Shown here one piece after another: positions 51,350-62,905 of a stretch of 64,000 bases of DNA. The stretch spans positions 36,202,077 through 36,266,076 of the forward strand of contig NC_068973.1 of the NCBI RefSeq assembly GCF_016808095.1, given 5' to 3'. The notes under the pieces are model-generated. The model did not search any database. It worked only from the letters and a program-made list of their open reading frames with translations, and was not told the origin of the DNA. The translations under genes and the position numbers were made by a program. The stretch comes from Vigna angularis (taxonomy: Eukaryota; Streptophyta; Magnoliopsida; Fabales; Fabaceae). Position 1 is the first letter of the stretch, and the number at the start of each line of letters is the position of its first letter.

Positions 51350-52925
51350 TAAAGGAATGTGCAAAACCAACAACGTGACTCCCTAGATATATGAAATAGG
51401 CTCCCAATGTGTTCCTTGGTAATTGATTACAACGAGAATGTAATTGACTACCAGAAGAGTTTCCATGGTTGGTTCAAAACCCTCAACGTGACTCCCTAGA
51501 TACATCAACCGGGCTCCCCAACATGTGTTCTAGTAATCGATTACAAGGGGATTGTAATCGTTTACTAGTGACTAGTGGTCTTATACCATGCATCCGTAAT
51601 TGATAAAATCAACTTGGGTCCCCGAAAAATGCTCTGGTAATCGATTATAAGGACATTGTAATCGATTACCAAAGGAGATTTAAGGAGTTGTACATAACCC
51701 TGAACGTGACTCCTCATATATACCAACTAGGTTCCCTAGGGTTATTTGGACTGTGTTTTGGGTGATTTTTTCAGTTTTTTGACTTGGGTGAGTGACTTTC
51801 ATCATATTTGGTAGTCCTTAGTGTTTGAAAATCATTATATTTCTTTAAATTCTCGACATCAAATCCTATATAGTTGGTATGGAAATAGGTTGTTCAAAAC
51901 CCTCAACTTAGGTCTCCAAAATAGCTCTCGTAATCGATTACAAAGGAATTGTAATCGATTACATGAGGAAATTTAAGTGGTTGTCCAGAACCCTGAACGT
52001 AACTCCCCAAATATACCAACTAGGCTCCCCAGGGTTGCATGGACTGTGTTTTTAGGTTATTTTTTCAATTTTTTGACATGGGTGAGTGGCTTTCATGATC
52101 TTTAGTAGTCTTTAGTGTACGAAAACCATTTTATTTCTTTAAGTTCTTGACGTTAAATCCTATATAATTGGTGTGGAAATAGGTTGTTCAAAACCCTCAA
52201 CTTGTGTCCCAACAAAATGATCTGATAATCCATTATAAGGGCATTGTAATAGATTATTATAGGAGATTTAAGGAGTTGTGCAGATTCCTGAACATGGCTC
52301 CTCAAATATACCAATTGGGCTCCCCGGGGTTGTCTAAATTGTGTTTTTAGGTGATTTTTTCAATTTTTTGACTTGGGTGAGTGACTTTCATCATATTTTA
52401 TAGTCTTTACTGTATGAAAACTATCTTATTCCATTAAATTCTCGACTACAAATCTTGTATGAGTGGTGTGGAAATAGGTTGTTCAAAACCCTCAACTTGG
52501 GTCCCCAATATATGTTCTGGTAATCGATTACAAGGGCATTGTAATTGATTACCATAGGAGATTTAAGTGGTTGTTCAGAACCCTAAATGTGGCTCCCCAA
52601 ATATACCAATTAGGCTCCCAAGAGTTGTCTGGACTGTGTTTTAAGGTGATTTTTTAAATTTTTTGACTTGGTTGAGTGACTTTCATCATCTTTGGTAGTC
52701 TTTAGTGTATGAAAATCATCTTATTCCTTTAAATTCTCCATGTCAAATCCTATATAGTTGATGTGGAAATAAGTTGTTCAAAACCCTCAACTTGGGTCCT
52801 CAATATATGCTTTGGTAATTGATTACAAAGACCTTGTAATCAATTACCAACGGAAATTTAAGGGGTTGTTCAAAACCCTAAATGTGGGTCCCCAAATATT
52901 CCAACTAGGATCCCCAAATTGATAT
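51350..52925. repeat. ~295-bp tandem array with TAATCGATTA palindromes
   Basis: The block GTTGTTCAAAACCCTCAACTT recurs at 51889, 52183, 52478 and 52773, spacings 294, 295 and 295. Each unit also holds GGTAATCGATTACAAGGGC...TTGTAATCGATTACC-type pairs, GGCTCCCC and GACTTGGGTGAGTGACTTTC. A shorter ~110-bp version of the left part recurs at 51373 and 51482. About four and a half long units are present and copies have diverged by point changes. Confidence 0.93.
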
Positions 52926-52929
52926 TTCA

Positions 52930-54040
52930 AATAACATGGGATCCATCATTGTTTCTCTTCATACAATGTACTTAGTCATTCATTGTGTTCCAAGCCATGT
53001 GCAGTCACCAATTGTGTCCAACCAAACTCAAAGTCTGTTACAGTAACATATTCATAAACAACATCCTTCAGCTTACTCTTGATAACACTATAATTTTTAT
53101 ATCCTTGTAAATTTTTCTAGTACTTTTTTTTCATAATGTGCCAAAGACACCACCTATGGCTTGTATTTGGGAAGACTTATTTAGTGACATTTGTCATTGC
53201 CCTGCATTGATCAATTACAATACCTTGTGGGGCCTTGTTAAGCATGCATCTAACTAAGCCAATAAGTCAATATTCATACAAACAACGTAGTGTCCTCCGA
53301 AAAAACCAACCCACAACCAAGTAAAATTGATTGTCCGTGGTAATTTACACCAACGAATGGTGCAAAGGGCCTGTCATACTTGTTTGTGAAGTACGTTGTG
53401 TCAAAGGAGACAACATCACTGAAATCCTCACAAGCAGCACGACTTCTAGAATCAGCCCAAAAGACACTACAAATTTGATTTTCTTTGTCCATTCAATTTC
53501 TTAGAAAAATTCGTTATTTAATTCTCCCATTCTTGAAAAGTGTCATAAGAGGGTTTAACCATCATCGTCCTTACATAAAAACCTTCTTTGTTGTTCAATG
53601 TAGTTTCGTGTATCTCGCTCCATAAATTGAATATTTTCAAATCCACTCGCATTGCTAATAAGGGAAAGGAAACTTTTATTCATTCGTACATCTACATCAT
53701 CATTTACTTTCAGGGTGTGCTTCGCTTACATGTTCAGCTTTTTGTTCCCACAGATAAGGTTAGAGGTCTTGGGACATAGGTCATGGTTGTGGCCTAGTAC
53801 AATAGTAATTATAAACCATTTTCCTTCTTTTCTTGCAACCATTATTCTTGTTGGACATTCTTTTGTTTGACTTGGGAGTGTTTTTAGCTCTAGCCTAATG
53901 GAAGACATGTGGTTCCCTTTCCTTGAGCAAACTAATTTTAAGTAATTCAACTATTTATTCTCATCTCTCTTTGAAGTCTTTATTCGGACACTGAAACCAC
54001 ATCTTATTTCGTAGTCCATATAAAATTTCTTGGCTTCTTC
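52930..54040 (-). pseudogene. FAR1/FHY3-like (MULE transposase-derived) relic
   Basis: On the minus strand, 53950-53726 reads CSRKGNHMSSIRLELKTLPS... then GKWFIITIVLGHNHDLCP, the FAR1 DNA-binding region. 53492-53274 reads VFWADSRSRAACEDFSDVVS then FDTTYFTNKYDRPFAPFVGV and GQSILLGCGL, the MULE transposase core. Fragments further 3' (53280-53100) read GIVIDQCRAM and HRWCLWHIMKK. Stops and frameshifts separate the blocks. FAR1-type genes are domesticated transposases acting in light signalling; this copy cannot code. Confidence 0.82.
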
Positions 54041-54248
54041 CATGGCATCGAAACACGTGCATTGTTGAAACCAACTCTAATTTCATCATTCAATGTGGGC
54101 ATAACAATATTCATGTGAAGTGGCCTTCACAATGTAGTACAACCTAATGATAGTGCACAAAACATATCCATATTTAATATTGAACAAGGACAAAACAGAA
54201 GATCATTTGATATTATTTTAAGTATTGCACAACTTCTAAGTTTATAAT

Positions 54249-54565
54249 GGGTTTGTTAATTTATGTAACCTTTTAAAGTGTATCAAATTTTAGTTGACAA
54301 AAATACCCTCATATATTATGGATTCTAAGTTTTAAGATTAATAGTATTTGAATAATTTCTGATTCTTTTTATTTTTTTATTTTAAATTAAAAATAAAAAT
54401 TATTAAAATACTCATATGTTTAAAGTATGTCTTTTTTTATGAATAGAGATTTTTTTTCAACTAAAATTTGGTACACTTTAAATGTTCCATAAATTAGCAA
54501 ACCCCATGGGTTTGTTAATTTATGGAACATTTAAAGTGTACCAAATTTTAGTTGAAAAAAAATCC
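54249..54565. mobile_element. MITE with ~60-bp arms plus an extra arm
   Basis: GGGTTTGTTAATTTATG... at 54249 and its reverse complement ending CATAAATTAGCAAACCC at 54504 form terminal inverted repeats of a ~256-bp element with no coding sequence. Directly after it, 54508-54565 is a third arm in direct orientation, so 54443-54565 is a long near-perfect palindrome. No target duplication is clear. Confidence 0.8.
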
Positions 54566-55509
54566 CCATGATTATAAATGCAAATGCAAATTAAATGTAT
54601 ATGTTCTTTATGACTTATAGTTATTATTGGTGTTATTATTTAAAACTTTTATGCATATTTTTTTTTAGTTTCTTATATTATTAATTGATTGCACTTTTTA
54701 TTTTACTTAAACTATAGCCTCTTGTTTTTCAATTTCTAAAACTTTGATTTCTTACTTAAAGAATTTGGGTCACAACAAATTCTAATTTTATTTCTTTAAA
54801 ATATCGGTCTAGTGCTAAGATACATGCCATAGAGACTCCCTTTAATGTTCTTACTTGGATACTCTCCCTTTAAAATTTATGACTTGATATATTTTTCTTT
54901 TACATTATATTTTTCCCTTTAATGTTCTTACTTGAATACTCTTCTTCATTGTCTCAATTTTTTATGCTTCAACACTTACTAACACAATTTTTTAATATTA
55001 TTTTTAATTTAGGTTGGTTGATATTATTTTCCACCAACATCAAGTAAAACACATGTAAAAATTATTTGTCCAACCAAATTTATGGGTCATTTTTAATGCA
55101 AGAAAAGATTTCTTATAATGATAAAACTACTTTTTTATTGATGTAAATCAAAGTTTCTCAATAATACCGATGGAACTATTTTTATATTAATGTATTTTTT
55201 TAGATGCAAGCGGATTAAAGTATTCATTTTTGTATTGACTAACTAATTGAAATACTCTGTAAAAAGAAATTAGAAAACATAACAAATAGTTTCGTAAAAG
55301 GATGCTCTGAACTTATCATGTACTTCACATAAATTTGAGGCGTTAAAAAATGGTTGAGTGTTGTACACACGTTGCCTTTGCTAATGTCTACGTCTCAATC
55401 AAATTTGAAATGAATACGGAAAGAGCCACTGAGTAATACAAAGGAACGATATAAAATCCGAAAGGGGACAAATCATCTTCAATTATTCTAATATTTCTCA
55501 TGTTCTTCA
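54566..55509. other. AT-rich spacer before unit B
   Basis: No gene or element recognised. A phrase around CTTTAATGTTCTTACTTG...ACTCT occurs twice (54841, 54916). Confidence 0.5.
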
Positions 55510-57893
55510 TTTTCTTTTGTTCTTTAAACTAATCACAGTGCCTGAGCAGCGAAAACGGAGAACGGGGAGCTTAATCTCCACTATGATGCAAATAGGGACA
55601 AACAGCTAATCCAAAATGCAAGAAGGTGGGGGCATTATTTTTTCGAGTAAAAGAAAAAGTTGGACAAACTATTTTAAATTTTAATGCCATGGATTTTCGT
55701 CCTTATCGAAAAGTCTAAAATTGAATATAGCTGGCAAGAAATGGCGACAGATTTCGTAGTAGGAGCTAGAAGAGCAAAAATATATATAATACTCAGGGAT
55801 GTTACAGGAGGCGAGAAGAACAAAAATTCTGTCACAGGAACTAGAGAAATAGGGTGCAAGACAACATGCACCGATAAACCTTCTTCACAGAAAAGCAGAG
55901 CAAAGGCTGTTTCTGTTTCCATTTCATAAGGGTTAATTGGTTGTTCAAAAGTGTATGGTCTGAAGTATTTTACAAAGTAAAGTCAAAAACTGATTGAAGC
56001 TACGTTATCAAAAGAACAAGGCAGAAAATATTCGCAGTGAAAGTGCTAACCCAGATAGAGGGTAATAGCAAAAATGTGAGGATATAAGAACTGAGAGAAA
56101 GCCCGTGAGTGTTTATTTTGGTTTATATATTCTTGTGTGACCCACACTCGATCAATCTCCTTTGGTGGTTGTTGAGCAGAGTTCGCTTTATTACCCAATC
56201 AGCTGAAAAAATGGAGACACCAGCATCATAGATTTTGGACATGAAAAATATGTAAAGGATACGATTTCTGTTGTGTATTTGATGGCATTACGATCATCTT
56301 CTCAATCCTGTTTTGAGAACAAATAAATTTACAGGTACCTTTGTACAGACATCACGTTGAAGTTTTCTTAAAATGATGAGATCGTGCATCTTATAAGTAT
56401 CATGTTTTTGTTTTCTATAAAAAGAACTTTATTCAAATTATGGATAGCATTCTCATCAGGTTGGACTTAATTGATATAGCTTTTCCTCTGTCCACCCAAA
56501 CCCGTTAATGTCTTTTTCCTTGTTCAATACCAAACTTTTTTATTTATTTTGGTAAACGACTGCTGGGAACGCAGGAGAGTCATGCTAAGCCAACCCGAAT
56601 AAGAGATGGAGCACATTTTGTTTATCACAGATTACGTCAACATCAAACACTGAATTAGTCAAATATTTTATACTTAAACGCAACTTACGCACAAACACAT
56701 GAATTATTATAATTGAATTCGCTTTTGGGCTTATCTGTCGGTGACTATCAAGATACGAAATCCTGTTGTGCAGCAAACAAAACCAAACCAAAGCTAATGC
56801 CACCAACTTACGGTTGACAATGGCGATGATCACTAACTTCGAGATAATCAGGCCCATAACACTGAGTAGCTCAGTGTGTACCACTGAAATAAATTCATTG
56901 ATGAGACATGTTGTTTTTTCCAAAAATGGTAAGTCAGCGTTAATGCTTACCTGCCTAGCAATTAATATACCTCTTCTGGGATAATGAATGGGTATCTACT
57001 GGGCAAAAGTGATGACACGTGTTGGATACTGCCAAACCAAATAAAGAGGAGGGTAATTGGGTGTATTTATCCTAGTATTTCAGCTTATACACACTTTAAT
57101 AATACAACAAAACTATGCTTTTGCTTACTGCTGTAACTCGTCAATCCGTTAGAGAAAAACAATATAATGGAAATATTACTCTGCGTTTGTAACAAGCGAT
57201 GCTACATGTAACAGTTTAGACAAGCAATCAGACAAACGCGGCGCAAAGTTGGGCAGATCACACTCTGCGTTGTGCAAAGGCAGACAATACTGTAAATAAA
57301 TAAAGGTCTTTAACAGTTGGAACATTATTCACGAAAAAAGAAAAGCAGAAAAGCATGTAGCCTTTTCGAGTTTGTTCGACAGAAATATCAGTGAAAACAT
57401 GCCATTTTCCCAATCAAACAAGGACTGTTGCAATTGTCCTACTAGGAGGAATTAGGTGGAATGGGGGCAAAGAGAGCGACAGAAAGCGGTGATAAGAACA
57501 TGATCAAGCATTCAATATGCAGATACCAACAACGACTGAGTGCAACATCAGGCGTCCATTTCACACTAACGCGTTTTGAACATCAAAAAACCAATTTACA
57601 GAATATTAACGTCTTGAATCATTCTCCATAAATGAATTAAATTTCTATAACGATGGCCCAATCATAGTTGCATTAAAATATAACATCCTAGTATTTCCGA
57701 TGACAGTGCATCTGACCTGGTCCCTGCCTTCGATGTGGGGCAAAAAAGAAGATCCAGTACCGCTACACGGAACGGAACCACACAAAACAAGGGAAACGAC
57801 CATAATTGCAAGAGATCAAAAGTTACTTTTACAAACCCTCAACAGTGAACAACACATCCAACCGAACAGAGAAATCAATAAGGTAAAAGCCTG

Positions 57894-58024
57894 TTCTCAT
57901 CAAAGTTAAACCACTTTCAGTTCCTCATCAGCTCGCAGTTATCTAAGATAAATCCCAAATTCACAATAGCAGCAGAAGAAACATCACATAACAGAAATAT
58001 ACTGAGAATTAATAACCATGTAAA
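57894..58024. repeat. Cassette-flanking direct repeat, unit B left
   Basis: Equivalent of 44205-44330; matches 60096-60225 within unit B. Confidence 0.88.
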
Positions 58025-60095
58025 GTGATTACCGTGTATATCAAGTTAGATTTCAAATACTAATAGGCGAGTTTGAGAGTAATGGAAAGTAGAAAACGAG
58101 TGACAGAATATATATTTCGAGTGGAGGTAGTAGCGAATCAACTCAGAAAAAATGAAGAGAAGTTGTCTTGTAGCCGCATTATGGAGAAGATCCTAAGACC
58201 ACGGACTAAGGACTTCAAGAATATTGCGTGTACAATTGAGGAGTCCAAGGAATCATGCTCTCGGTTGAAGAGCTTGCTGAGTCTTTGGAGGCACACGAAC
58301 GGCAGAGGAGAACATTGTTTGAGTCACTTGATCAGTATTTCAGGCAAAACTTGACCTGAAGGGAGGTGTTTGGAATACTCAAGGCCGAGGTGCTCCTTGA
58401 GGAAGAGGCTATGGACGAGGAGGTCGTGGCCAAAATGATGATGGAAGTAATTATGAAGACAACAAGGAGCAAACTGGTCAGCAAAACTAATGTGGCCATG
58501 GACAAAGGTGAGACTGAGGTGGTCGGTCAAGTAAGTATGATGTTAAATGCTATAAATGTGACAAACATGGTCACTATGCGAATGAGTGCAGGTCGGTCAA
58601 ATGTTACTATTGTGGTAAGACCGGTCATATAGCAAAATATTGTCAAGATGAGAAAAAGAATGAGACAAATTTCCTCATTGAAGAAATTGGAATACTCTTG
58701 ATGGCAAGAAGCCTGGATGTAGAGTTGCTAAGCACGCCAAGCTACCGAGCTTGGATGTTGAACTGCCAAGTAAGAGCCTGGAAATTGGTGACGGAAGCAC
58801 AGAAGAGTATCTACATAGCTCGGTGGAGAGCTTGGAGGAGTTGATGGAGAACTCGGACAGTTTCATGGAGATCTCGGATAGGCCTAGTGTGAACGAGTTG
58901 TGGAGCAGCGAGAGAGTGAGATTGAGGCCGCTAATGTTAGAAATGAGAAGCTCCAAGAAGAGATGAAAGAGACTACTGATAAATTGGTTAGCTTGCTTCC
59001 TGGTTGTACTAAAATCCTTGATGTCCGTGCTGGTGAGTTCATTCATTCCTAAGTTGTAATGAGTCACATGGAAATGGATGTTGCATAGGGAACAACTTTG
59101 TTTGACATGCATGCTAAGTGTGAAAAAATTGACGAGGCTGTTGTCGTTTTCAATTCAATGGATGGCAAGAATTTGCAGTTCTGCACTGTCAAGATGACGG
59201 TTCTTGCTGATTATGGGAGACATAAAGATGTTATCTCTTTGTTTAACCATATGGAGGATATGGGTCTGCAACCGGAGAGTTTGGTTTTTGCTGTGATTCT
59301 CTTGGCCTGCAGCCATGCTGGACTCGTTTGTGAAGGGCGAAGGTATTTTGATCGGATGGTGAGAATGTATAGCATAAAACGGAGTGTTGAACACTATGGA
59401 TGCATGGTTGACTTGCTAGGAAGATCTGGCTTGATTCAAGAGGCATATGATATTATCAAGGGCACGCCTATGGAGCCGAATGGTGTTATATTGAGAAGTT
59501 TTCTGGCAGCTTGCAGGGATCACGAGTGGGTTCCTAGTTTGGATGCTGATCTTCTGTCTGAACTGGAGCATGAGTTGGGAGCTGCTGCCATTGATCCAGA
59601 CGGTCCAATTCTTTCTGCTGACGACTTAGCTGATCAAATAGCCTAAGTTCTTAATTATTTTGGTCAAAGTGCAGATGGAAAGTTAAATGTTCTCATTTAT
59701 CCCACAAAGCTGGTGGAAATAGGTTCAGGCCGCAATGATTTCATTACTGATTTTTCTATTATTGTTCGTCAAAATGCACGTCTTAATGTGCACCAGTGGA
59801 AGAAAGGGATACAATAGTACAAAATATGCTGAACAATTGGAGACTTCCACATACAAATATGGTACGGAAGGCTATTCTGCATGAAGCGGGCCTTTTCTAT
59901 AAGAATTGGCGCATCAAGCTTCATGAGTATTACTTAAAGTTTGAAAGGTCAAGACGGCCAAGACGAAGAACAAGTCGGTCAGAGTATTGGAAAAGTCGAC
60001 CAAGGTGAAACTGACGAACCCAATTGTTACTGTTAATGAAAGGAGAAAAAATAACATTTAAGTTTGAGGGAGAGTTTTGTTAGAACATTTTCAGT
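58025..60095 (+). pseudogene. Mosaic cassette B, better preserved
   Basis: Same order as in unit A. A copia gag fragment (58073-58354, VTEYIFRVEVVANQLRKNEE) is followed by two zinc knuckles at about 58548-58660 (CYKCDKHGHYANEC, CYYCGKTGHIAKYC). Next come the coiled Glu-rich stretch (58751-58966), the PPR-NDL frame (59098-59646) and the transposase-like piece (59796-60008). The gag knuckles are in a different frame from the N-terminal part. Nothing suggests a promoter of its own. Confidence 0.78.
59098..59646 (+). pseudogene. Chimeric PPR-NDL open frame
   Basis: A 182-codon open frame. Residues 1-150 are PPR-repeat and E-motif-like sequence (MFDMHAKCEKIDEAVVVFNS, LACSHAGLVCEGRRYFDRMV, YGCMVDLLGRSGLIQEAYDI, LRSFLAACRDH). 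The last ~20 residues, AIDPDGPILSADDLADQIA, match plant NDR/NDL (SF21-type) alpha/beta-hydrolase-like proteins, so two unrelated genes are joined in frame. PPR proteins normally act in organelle RNA editing or processing. This piece has only a few repeats and no targeting sequence, and an upstream in-frame stop precedes it. The unit A copy is frameshifted, so I treat it as a relic. Confidence 0.7.
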
Positions 60096-60225
60096 TTCTC
60101 ATAAGAGTTAAACCATTTTCAGTTCCTCATCAGCTCGCGGTTATGCAAGATAAATCCCAAAATCACAATAGCAGCAGAAGAAACATCACATAACAGAAAT
60201 GTACTGAGAATTAATAACCATGTAA
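60096..60225. repeat. Cassette-flanking direct repeat, unit B right
   Basis: Partner of 57894-58024, continuous with translocator B 3'-flanking DNA. Confidence 0.88.
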
Positions 60226-60624
60226 ATTCCATAAATCGAGTTCCTACAACAACAGAGCATAAAACTAAACCACCAAAAAAGTAAATGGGAGAAAAAAAAA
60301 TTAATAATGATAAAAGGAAAGGAGACTCTGGCTCCAGTAACAAGTAATTGTTCTCTACGCAAAACAAAAACAGGAATCTCAAATCCAAACCTACTAATTA
60401 ACTATCCACGGCCACCATTAGCAACGAGAAGAGGATCTATAAATAAACCCGAAAAAAAGCCGTACCGAACCGGTAATTAGGCCAGAGAGGACGATGCCAT
60501 TGCCATATATTCGCTCAAATCGAAACCTCCTGGTTTTATTTTCCTCGTACCGACTTTTTTTCTCTGGAATCTGTGTAAACGAAACAGAAAATGAATTAAT
60601 CAATTAATTAATTAATTAAAGCAA

Positions 60625-61674
60625 TTAATTCTGCTGGTCGTTTCTCTTGCCCATTCCGTCGGCCTCTCTCTCCTCGAGCAGCCTCCCTTCCTCCTCATCG
60701 GCTTGGGCGGTCTTCTTCTGCGCCTCTTTGGCCTTCAGCGCCTGCAACTTGGAGTGGTTGTAATACGCCACGCCAAGGAACGCCAGCCCGTAACCGAACA
60801 AATTAATCGGCGTCACGGTGTCCTTGATAACCGACCACGAGAAGGCAATCAGGAGCCAGTCCTTCACCACGCCAGCGACGTTCATTGTCAGTGCCGAGGT
60901 CTTCCCGACGAGGAGAAAAACTGCAAGGTTGAGCGCGAAGGCACAGAAGGAGTTGGTCCCGAAGACCACGAAATCGAACTGAAAGGTGGAGGTGTCTCGG
61001 AGGACAGGGTACTCGACGAAGATCCAGGGGATGGAGAGGAAGACGAGGCAGCAGGGGGCGACGTAGTAGAGCGAGGTGATGGGGTTGAGCGAGATCCCCT
61101 TGGAGGTGAGGAGGATTTGGATCATGACGAGGCGCGTGGCCTCGAAGGCAACCGCGCCCAGTTGGAGGAGGACGCCCCAGGCGTCAAAACGCGCTTCCCC
61201 GTAAGCGGCGACGCCGACTCCGAGGGAGATGGAGAGCATGTTGAGCATGGTGTCATTTTTGTAGGATTCTTTGCGGAGGAGGACGCCGATGGAGTATACG
61301 GCGACGGGCATTAGAGCCTTCAACATCTGGATGAAGGAGACGGAGAGGTAGATGTAGGCGGAGTTGGAGAGCCAGAGGGAGAGGGAGTAGAGGGCTCCGA
61401 TGGGGACGACGGAGGAGAGGTATACCTCGCGTGACATTGAGACTGGCTCGACGAGGCGGAAGATGCGGACGAGGAGGACGGCGAGGGTGGCGCAGAAGGA
61501 CATGTGGATCATGGTGAGGGAGATTGGGAATGGCCAGTTGTACATCTTCTTGTCGAGGATGTACTTGTTGTAGACGATTACAGTGAAGCTGAGGAAGATC
61601 CATATGGCAACGTAGGTGTACGATAGCACGATCTTCTTCACAACGCCATCGCTCAGAGATCCACCTTTTCCCAT
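60625..61674 (-). CDS. Sugar-phosphate/phosphate translocator, copy B
   Basis: Intronless, 349 aa, minus strand, start at 61674 ([10 protein letters not shown]). The frame is open 30 codons further upstream, but that part corresponds to leader sequence interrupted in copy A. It differs from copy A only at I71, R162 and R344; nucleotide differences across the 1050-bp frame are few. All TPT-family blocks are intact and the [20 protein letters not shown] first-span region is unchanged. Both copies keep the same ~110-bp leader, so both may be expressed. Role as for copy A: exchange carrier of the drug/metabolite superfamily with unknown substrate. Confidence 0.95.
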   Translation of the reverse strand: MGKGGSLSDGVVKKIVLSYTYVAIWIFLSFTVIVYNKYILDKKMYNWPFPISLTMIHMSFCATLAVLLVRIFRLVEPVSMSREVYLSSVVPIGALYSLSLWLSNSAYIYLSVSFIQMLKALMPVAVYSIGVLLRKESYKNDTMLNMLSISLGVGVAAYGEARFDAWGVLLQLGAVAFEATRLVMIQILLTSKGISLNPITSLYYVAPCCLVFLSIPWIFVEYPVLRDTSTFQFDFVVFGTNSFCAFALNLAVFLLVGKTSALTMNVAGVVKDWLLIAFSWSVIKDTVTPINLFGYGLAFLGVAYYNHSKLQALKAKEAQKKTAQADEEEGRLLEEREADGMGKRNDQQN

Positions 61675-62747
61675 CTTTCTACACACCCAGACTCCAACAC
61701 AATGAATCACAGAGAGAAGAGATGTGGGATGCACTGCCTTTGCCACACACACTACTTTCTTCACACTTTTTATGCTCTCCCACCCTCAAATAAATAAATC
61801 ACCCTATTATTTTTTATCTTAATTTATTCTTCTTTTTCCTTTTTTTCTTCCCAAAATTAAGAACCTTTTATTTCTTTCATTTCTCAATACGCTAAATCTC
61901 TCTAATCAAATTAAATTTCAGGACCGTAATATATTAAAAACAAGGTTTTTTCACAACGTTACGTGTGTCATTGAGTTATTGGTTCATTCAAAATTTTCTT
62001 TTAAATGCTAAAAAAATACGTTAAATTGAAGATAAATTTGAAATAGGTATTTTTAAAATTTCCCACTATAATTTTTGGAAAAGATATTCATATAGGATAT
62101 GCTTCTCTCCATTCTCCTTCTACTTCTACGGTCTCATTGTCTGTTTTCCAGCTATTTAACTTTTATTCATGATTTTTTTCTCATTTCATCAACCATTTTC
62201 GGTGTTAAGACGTTGTTTTTAGTTTTTTTATTGTAATGACTTAATAGGATAATTTTTAATATATATATGTCTGAACGATATTGTCCAAAACGAAGTTAGG
62301 TGGTGCTTTGATTTTAAGATTGACTTTGAAATAGAAGTGTTTTATTCATAACACTCCATTTAGTTGGTTTTTAGAGTTATAAGAAAATGTTAAAATTAAT
62401 AGGAATATAGTTAAATGAGTTATATGTTAAATGGGTTGACTCAGAGGTGAATTTTATTTTGAAAGAAAAGTAGTAGAATTTAAAGAAATGGATTATTATT
62501 TACAGTTTGGGTGTATAGTGAATGTACAAATTACTTTGGTGGTGGAAAGTAATGTCAATCTTATATATCAATTTTTTTTTAAATCATAAAAATTTATCTT
62601 TACCACGTTTTTTTGTACCTTGTATATTATGTTAAGGATGTGTGAGGTTTTACTGCATCATCCTAACAAAACAATATTTTTCATTCTTTTTAAAATGATT
62701 GATGACATAAGACGTGTGAACTAGTATAATTAAAAAAATTTAATTCA

Positions 62748-62905
62748 CACTTTTATGCCCTCCCACCCTCAAATAAATAAATTACATTATTATTTTTTTT
62801 CATCTTAATTTATTCTATTTTCCTTTCTTCTTCCCAAAATTTAGATAACCTTTTATTTCTTTCATTTACGTAAATCTCTATCATCAAATTAAATTTCACT
62901 CCATT
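62748..62905 (-). repeat. Third partial copy of the translocator upstream region
   Basis: TTCACACTTTTATGCCCTCC...CAAATAAATAAATTACATTA to ATCATCAAATTAAATTTCA repeats 48205-48362 and 61760-61915. It directly follows the end of unit B, where the next unit would start if the array continued. The gene itself is absent. Confidence 0.85.

Larger units (their letters stand above)
55510..62743. repeat. Segmental duplication, unit B
   Basis: Direct copy of 41878-49362. It retains ~40 bp near 55640-55675 that unit A lacks, lacks the 136-bp duplication of unit A, and carries translocator copy B. Similarity to unit A drops after about 61790. 55700-57890 has no gene that I recognise. Confidence 0.93.

Noticed and set aside
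51350..52925. CRISPR-like array
   Set aside because: Units are ~295 bp with diverged copies and no short spacers, in a plant genome; it is an ordinary tandem repeat.
60703..61314. Long plus-strand open frame (203 codons) opposite translocator B, and 47145-47534 opposite copy A
   Set aside because: Antisense shadow of a GC-rich conserved gene; Glu/Asp/Gly/Arg-rich translation, no domain, and broken in copy A.
61253..61603. Pro/His/Arg-rich minus-strand frames inside both translocator genes
   Set aside because: Out-of-frame reading of the real gene; composition is typical of a shadow frame.
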